Both the position numbers and the translations under genes were made by a program. From Marsupella aquatica (Eukaryota > Marchantiophyta), in contig OZ316893.1 of NCBI GenBank assembly GCA_973895155.1, positions 7,254,001 to 7,318,000 of the forward strand: a stretch of 64,000 bases of DNA. The letters run 5' to 3'. Shown one piece after another: positions 58,650 through 64,000 of the stretch. Each line of letters begins with the position of its first letter. Within the stretch, counting starts at the first letter, position 1. The notes beneath the pieces were generated by a model. It did not search any database and had not been told where the DNA came from. It was given only the letters and a program-made list of their open reading frames with translations.

Positions 58650-60570
58650 TATAGAAACTCCCAAGGTGATTGCCAAAGTGTTTGGCTTGCCGATAGGCAA
58701 TAAGACCAAGGTTGATACCAGGAAGACCTTGCCTGACAAGGAGTTCCGGTCGTTCCCCGGGCCATCAACAAAGAATGGCTTCTTCCGGAATACCTGCACC
58801 AACCCGCACATAGGAGAGATGATAGACTTCTTACGGGTGACCATGCATTGTAACTTGCCGAGGGCAGAGATCGGCAAGGCACAGGTCTATCTGGCAGAGA
58901 GGCCAGACCCAAGCCGGGACTACAACGGGTACCTCCTCAACCAATTGAAGAAAATCTTAAAGGAGGAGCAGCAGGTAATCGGCATGGGGAGCGTGTCGCG
59001 GCTTGGCTATCACATGCCGCTGTTGTGCCGGTATGCCAGAGGTCAGACCTTTGCCCCAGTACTTCCCCTGCAGGTAAGGGTACCCGAGGAAGCTCCAGCA
59101 CCGAGGCCGGTAGCAGAGAAGCCTCAACCACCTGTTAGCCCTACGATTGAGCAGGTGTTTAGGCCAAGGAAGGAAGACTTGCCAATGCAGCAACCAAGCA
59201 TGCAGAATCTGCTGAAAATGCTGGAGAAGGAAAAGACGGCACCGGCACCGGCTTCGGCAGCGGCACCAATACAGGACACGGCCCCAGAGGTCAACCTAAG
59301 TAGACTTAGAAGGGAAAACTCCTTTACCGAAAACAAGGAGAGAATCAGGCCAGAATCCAAGCTGGGTGTTCGAATGTACGTGGGAGTCTCAAGCTCTGAA
59401 TCTGAGGCAGAATTGCCTGAAGCTCCTACCGACGAGGAAGAGAGGGAGAAGCCGGAAGTCCAAGAAGTAGAGGAGGCAGTGGAGGACTGCAGCCATGATA
59501 ACTCCGGCTATGGGTCGGGCCATCACGTTCCAGGAGTAAGGACCTGTGGCCGGTTTATCCCCACACTTCCAAGGGTAGTACGAGGGGACCCCAACCAGCA
59601 GAGTAGCCCTGAGTCTCCCCCACCAGATGTTGCTCCCCCGAGCTTTGACGGCATAAAACAGACGGCGCAGGAATTTCAAGAGCGAATTAGGCAGGAAGAG
59701 GAGGCAGCCCTGGCTAGCGAAAAGGATTTTCCAGGAGGAGATTGGCCGGAGGACATCAGGCGGCTAGCCGAAAAAGGAAGCAAACCTCTAGCCACAATTG
59801 AAGAGATCCGCAAGACGACTTGGGAATAGAGGCCGCGATGGACGATGCCGATCACTTCTACTTACTCCACCTACGCTAAGAATAGAGCCATGGAGTATGG
59901 TGAGATATGTGGGGAACTTGTGCTCGGCATCTTTGGGGAGGAGTTGGAGGTAGGACCCTTTTTCCATAGGGAGCAGTTGGAGAAGCACCAATTAGAAGAA
60001 GCGGTGGCTTTAGAGAGAAGCAAGAAGGACGAGGTCATCCGGCGGCTTAGGAGGATGGAAGCCGAGATTGAAGATCTAAGGGCGGCCAAGAAAGCCCAAG
60101 ATGAACTGCGGAATAAGCGGCATGAGCTGAACATCATGCAGGGGCAGTTGGACACCGCGCAGGCTGATAATCAGATTATCAAGGATAAACTGACTCAGAC
60201 CCAGGGAGAATTGGCCGACGCAATCAAGGACAGGGAGAAATGGAAGAAGGAGCTGAGAGACGCAGAGGAGGCCCATATAGCAGTCAACAACCGGGTCACG
60301 GCGGAGACTCAGAGAAGGGAGAGGGCGCTGAAGGGAGAGCTCAAGGTCATCCGCAGAACCCTTGAGCAGAAGGAGGCCGAGTTAGGGAAATCCTATCAAG
60401 GAATTATTGCGCTACAGCAGGAGCTTGCGTCCCTAACGGCCAGTTTCAAGGCCAACCTGCGGGAGAAGGACGCCCAGCTTGACCAGACTTATGCCAAGAT
60501 GAATAACATGGAGTCTGTGGTCGTAGCGGATGTGTATATTCATGTTTCCTCATGCCTAAGAGCTGAATAG
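58650..60570 (+). pseudogene. C-encoded remnant of the A-type protein
   Basis: The open frame begins within the core ('IAKVFGLPIG') because the N-terminal third is deleted. It continues through the conserved core and the proline and acidic regions. TAG at 59827-59829 (CAG in A) is followed by the coiled coil to about 60525, where the second deletion fuses it to non-coding tail sequence. Its core is nearly identical to that of A and B. Confidence 0.75.
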
Positions 60571-60747
60571 AGTTGGCCTCACGGCTTAGTTTGCAGAGCT
60601 TGTGTATGAGATGTACTGTTTGTATGGCAAGCACATGGTATGACTCAGTCAGAAGGAGTCATTTTGCTATTTGTGTGTCGCATTAACTTGTGTGAAGAGT
60701 GCCCAAATCAACCAACAGAGGAAGGAAAGTAAGCAGGGTAGTGAGAG

Positions 60748-61412
60748 CCCTGGGCCCCCAGCCTTTGTAAACTAAAGAGGTATACGTGCGTACACCCCCC
60801 TCCTTAGTACCCCTTATTATTTTTGGAAGCCTATAAAAATTTCTCTTGTTATTCTTAAAAACTTAATTTTGGAGAATAAATCTGCCCCTTTGAGATATTA
60901 TAATTTCACATTTTACACCATTTATGAAAGCCTTGAAAAGTTATAAATTCATCATTTGCACACGGTTCTAAAACTGACGGGAGTGTTTTGGAAGGGTTTT
61001 GGGTACATACATTTTTGTGTTCGTGACCCTTTAACCCCAAACTTCAACTTTGGGGCATTTTTGAACCACACGGCAGGGTAGTCAGGGTTCAAAAGCTCCA
61101 AAGTCCTAAACTACTCTGAATCATAGATATTGCAAGCATAATTATATGTCATATACACATGTTCCAATAAAGGGTGGCCACAAGGACCAATCCTATTGTG
61201 ACGCGTGTCACATCCATATTACATCACCTCTTGAAGCATATTAACTTGGGCAACATTTATATAAGCCTATATTAGTTAGAAAGGGTTCTTTGAATAAAAC
61301 CATCCCTTGATATTTCTAAGCCAATTATAAAAATTAATCTCAAATCAGATTTTTTGCACCCTTCATCCGTTCGCACGTCCAACCCATTATTAATAATGCT
61401 GGGGGCCCAGGG
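60748..61412. mobile_element. 665-bp non-autonomous hAT-like element
   Basis: Perfect 15-bp inverted ends CCCTGGGCCCCCAGC lie inside an 8-bp duplication AGTGAGAG (60740-60747 and 61413-61420). The empty site is seen in A around 17010. The 8-bp duplication is the hAT hallmark. The interior is AT-rich with no ORF. The inverted ends are themselves nearly self-complementary (CTGGGCCCCCAG). Confidence 0.9.
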
Positions 61413-62910
61413 AGTGAGAGTTGGATGTGTCGAGCTGAGAGAGGTCTTAGCAGCTTAACCAAGCCTATTGGGGATCATTCCGGCGGCGGAATCCAAACAT
61501 ACCTAACCAGAAGGAGAGGAAGACAAGGGAAGGCCTAGATTAGGCCGGCTACGTATCTCATGACCCGATGAAGGATCTGTCCAGTATATGTGTGTAAAAT
61601 GTTAATAGTAGTAGTAGAAGGAAGTTACCAGCGTCCCATGCCGCTAAGCCGTGAAAACGGCCTCGCCAAGCGCGAAACCTGCGGGAATCGGCTTGCGTTG
61701 GGGGGGTTCCTTGGGTTTAGGGAGCCATGGGACGCACCACAGGGATTCTTCCCAAATGGAGTAACAATTGATCAGATGTTTGAGAAGACGCGTTCTCAAA
61801 TAAGTGGAGTTGACCTAGTGTTTGGATTTCTCTACGTAAAGAAGCACATGCATGACAATGCGGACAGTGTGGACCCTCCGTCTACTTGGATAGTTCAAAG
61901 GATGATTGATAAGGCACATTTTTCATACGAGCAAGCAATCGACAAGAGTTTCATTTTTTGTCCAGAGTTTCAAGAGGCCGCGTGCCGGACGTGGATTTCA
62001 GAGATGAAGAAAAAAGAAGCAAAGCATAAGGCAAAGGAGAGAAAGAAGACAATGGAAAGAAGTGCGCAATCAAAGACAGAGAAGAAACGAAAGCTTCAAG
62101 AGCCGGTTGTTCAACAAGAGAAACAATCTGGGAGTTCACGCCGTAAGAAGATGGCTAAAAAAATGAAGATGATGAGGGCCCCCAAAAAAAGCAGACAAAG
62201 AAGGCAAAGGTTGCGAAATCAAAACCAATGTCAGGGTCGACTTTAAACTTTGTCTTGCATCCAGAGGATGATATGTGTCCGACAGAAGGACCCAAAGAAG
62301 ATGATGTGCTCAAAGGCCAAGAGGTTTTGCGTAATATTGAGCAGTATTATACTTTTGGCATCCGCAAAGTTTTTGATATTCCTGTAAAAAGTATTAATCC
62401 GCCATCGGCCATTTTTGTATGTTCAATCTTTCGCATGCAATGGAGATATCAAAGTCTATGATGAAAAACCCTGGATAGGAACCACAAGTTGCTGATTTGA
62501 TTCCGTATCACGAGAGCACTAAACAGTTGCTTCATTATGACAACACACCTCAGGATAGGAAAGAGTTTTTGATTGGTGTGAAGAAGCATGAGATCCAATT
62601 CCTTGCCATCAGTGGCCAGCATTCTGCAAGAGCTGCCCAATGGATCCAAGGGTGGGCCGAAACTGACGCCAAGTTGACAGATCTTGCCAACAAACTAAAG
62701 TATAGGAAAGCAAGGATCCTATCTGTCCTCACTCCGAAGACAATTTTGGTTGAGCATTCAAGTTTATCGAATGCTGTCAATGATACTATGCAATTTAAGT
62801 CTTGTTTTTTAGAGAATATTGTTCATGCACGAAGGCAGTTTTAGGAGTGCGGGAAACCGCCGCGTCCAGGGATTGGGACCAATCAAAATACAGACAGGAA
62901 AAACTATCAG

Positions 62911-63244
62911 GTACATGTTGGAGCAACGCAAACTATTCTTGATCCGCTTTGTTTAAAGATTATCAATGGTAGAGGTTTGCCTCGCCCCAAGGGTGAGGCT
63001 GCCTTTTCTTGTTTTCCTTGGTGAGAAGATTAAAGCAAATGTTTGCCTCGCCCTCAGGGCGAGGCAACCTAGACTAGTCTCTCTAAGAATAATTCCCTAG
63101 TTCCGTTTGAGTCAATTGCGGTTAGATGTAGAGGTTCGCCAAGCCCTTGGGGCGAGGCGGCTTAGCCTGTTTCAAACATAGGTATAAATTTTCTAACATA
63201 TGCATTGTACCCTGAAACTAATGTCAAGTCCATTGGATATGCAG
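62911..63244 (+). other. Probable intron 2 with hairpin repeats
   Basis: Donor CAG|GTACAT and acceptor ATGCAG|GATTGG join phase-0 codons and remove a stretch full of stops. The acceptor lacks a strong pyrimidine tract, so the exact 3' site is uncertain. Confidence 0.5.
62979..63158. repeat. 21-bp hairpin repeat cluster 2
   Basis: Three further copies of the GCCTCGCCC / GGGCGAGGC hairpin lie at 62979-62999, 63045-63065 and 63138-63158, 66 and 93 bp apart. All fall within probable intron 2, about 5 kb (about 1.8 kb without C) from cluster 1. Confidence 0.85.
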
Positions 63245-63442
63245 GATTGGTTTGCCCTGGCAAAGGTTACAATGGGGAAGTCAAGCCTAAAGAGCATTTA
63301 TTGGTTACTTTTTGCCGAAGATGAGCTCTTTGAATTATGGCGGAACGTGTGTGAAAAATGGTTGAGTGGGAAGCTCCAAGACGGGGCTGGTGGGTATGGA
63401 GGGCCAAGACCCCCAAAATTGATCACTCCCGGTACCTTTTAA

Positions 63443-64000
63443 TGCTTTGAAGGAGAGATTAGTAGCAAACAGATAATTGAGATCTTGAAGGACGTTGAAG
63501 AGGAGCGTGTCTTGCTGAAGAAGGATATCACCAACAAATCAGAGCTTGTCGCAATGGGAGACTTGGCCCTTACAATCAAGATAATGTCCAAATTGAGAAC
63601 AGTCATTATTGGCTATTTCGTGGAAAAGTATCGTGAGAAGTTTCCTGTTGGCACATCTTGGGAGTCTCTGGTGATATTGTTGCCTTCCTTGAAATCTGAG
63701 CTTGAGATGACAAAATTGAGGAGAGCAGCGGGTGAGGTTTACCTCAACAATTCATTGAAGAAGAATGTGGTCAAGGAGAGTTTCCCACAAAGTCTGATGG
63801 TCAGACTAGATGGGTTGTATTGTAAAGAATTTGGTGGGATTGGTCGTTCTCGCACGGAGCCTTTCTTGACATTTTTTAGTGAGAATTTGATGAAGACGAC
63901 CGTGCCAGAAATGCTACAAGAGCCTTCGCCTTTGTGTCCTCTTGCCATTGTTGACTTCAGTAGGCTCCGACAACATGTTTGGACCGATGCTGAAATTATT
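63443..64000 (+). CDS. Open 3' part of exon 3, truncated by window end
   Basis: 186 codons with no stop to the last base, in the same frame as 63245-63442, from which a single TAA at 63440 separates it. Charged and leucine-rich helical start ('IIEILKDVEEERVLLKKDI'), then 'IIGYFVEKYREKFPVGTSWESL' and 'PLAIVDFSRLRQHVWTDAE'. No family is recognised. Confidence 0.6.

Larger units (their letters stand above)
58578..61741 (+). mobile_element. C: A-type LTR-like unit with two internal deletions, inserted in exon 2
   Basis: Starts TGTGATGCCTAGCC and ends GACGCACCACA, flanked by GGGAT at 58573-58577 and 61742-61746. Compared with A it lacks about 1,055 bp equivalent to A 12789-13843 and about 1.1 kb equivalent to A 15730-16810. 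It has gained a 665-bp element at 60748-61412. The clean site in the host frame proves the boundaries. Confidence 0.88.
57332..64000 (+). pseudogene. Unrecognised multi-exon gene, interrupted by C, runs off the window
   Basis: Exon 1 is 57332-57500 (serine-rich start, then 'YDPEDPDVQKLVNNALEASRK'). A GT-AG intron, 57501-58221, joins in phase 1 to exon 2. Removing C and one GGGAT gives 'ISIADM-GFFPNGVTIDQMF' in frame. Exon 2 continues with a lysine-rich basic region (62000-62220) and a block containing 'FDIPVKSINPPSA', then 'FLAISGQHSARAAQWIQGWA'. That pairing is weakly reminiscent of ParB/sulfiredoxin-like domains. A probable second intron is 62911-63244, and exon 3 is open from 63245 to the window end except TAA 63440. 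Damage: frameshifts near 58345, 62186 (A run) and 62430; TAG 62476 and 62842. No family is assigned with confidence. Confidence 0.6.

Overview
The window reads as a transposon-dense stretch of a plant (streptophyte) nuclear genome. Evidence: Ty1/copia and Ty3/gypsy retroelements of plant type, a tRNA-Asp-type primer binding site, plant telomere-type TTTAGGG units, GT-AG introns and no bacterial-style operons. A DUF7869-type transposase gene hints at a seed-free land plant or charophyte alga, but I cannot name the species. I see no intact conventional gene; every long coding region carries stops or frameshifts.

Layout. A decayed Copia element (gag ATG at 455, 3' LTR ending near 48964) is the base layer and has been split three times. 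(1) At 2031-33005 a giant LTR-like unit, E1, is flanked by the 5-bp duplication CCTCA. E1 holds F1 (about 2363-20320, a minus-strand gypsy element with a 4.1-kb 5' LTR, primer site, pre-gag ORF, gag, protease and an RNase H remnant). F1 itself carries D1 (5978-9811, duplication GCGTC) and A (12712-17338, duplication AGGTT). E1 also holds G (22598-31689), which holds D2 (24505-31379), which holds F2 (26520-30606). (2) At 34735-38104 lies H, a DNA transposon with 25-bp inverted ends and 4-bp duplication GTGA. (3) At 39013-48230 lies E2 (duplication AAAAG), with a truncated A-type copy B (41413-45558) and a 1.1-kb flanking duplication. A 349-bp MITE with a 9-bp duplication sits in the Copia 3' LTR.

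The right quarter holds two divergent, decayed genes: a DUF7869-type transposase gene on the minus strand (51991-55713) and an unrecognised multi-exon gene on the plus strand (57332 to beyond the window end). The second gene has introns filled with a 21-bp hairpin repeat and is interrupted by another A-type unit, C (58578-61741, duplication GGGAT). C itself carries a 665-bp hAT-like element (8-bp duplication).

Most interesting: A/B/C, D, E and F are giant LTRs or LTR-like units (TG...CA ends, 5-bp target duplications), mostly without an internal region (solo-LTR structure), and each contains a long ORF of about 800-1,200 codons. The encoded proteins share one core (a V/I-F-G-L-P-type motif, then a conserved helical block around an 'R-x-x-F-x-R-x-x-L-H' pattern). 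In A, D and E this is followed by a proline-rich region and a long coiled coil. For F the LTR identity is anchored by the adjacent primer site and gag-pol. Coding genes of this size inside LTRs, shared by four LTR families, are the best candidate here for an undescribed system.
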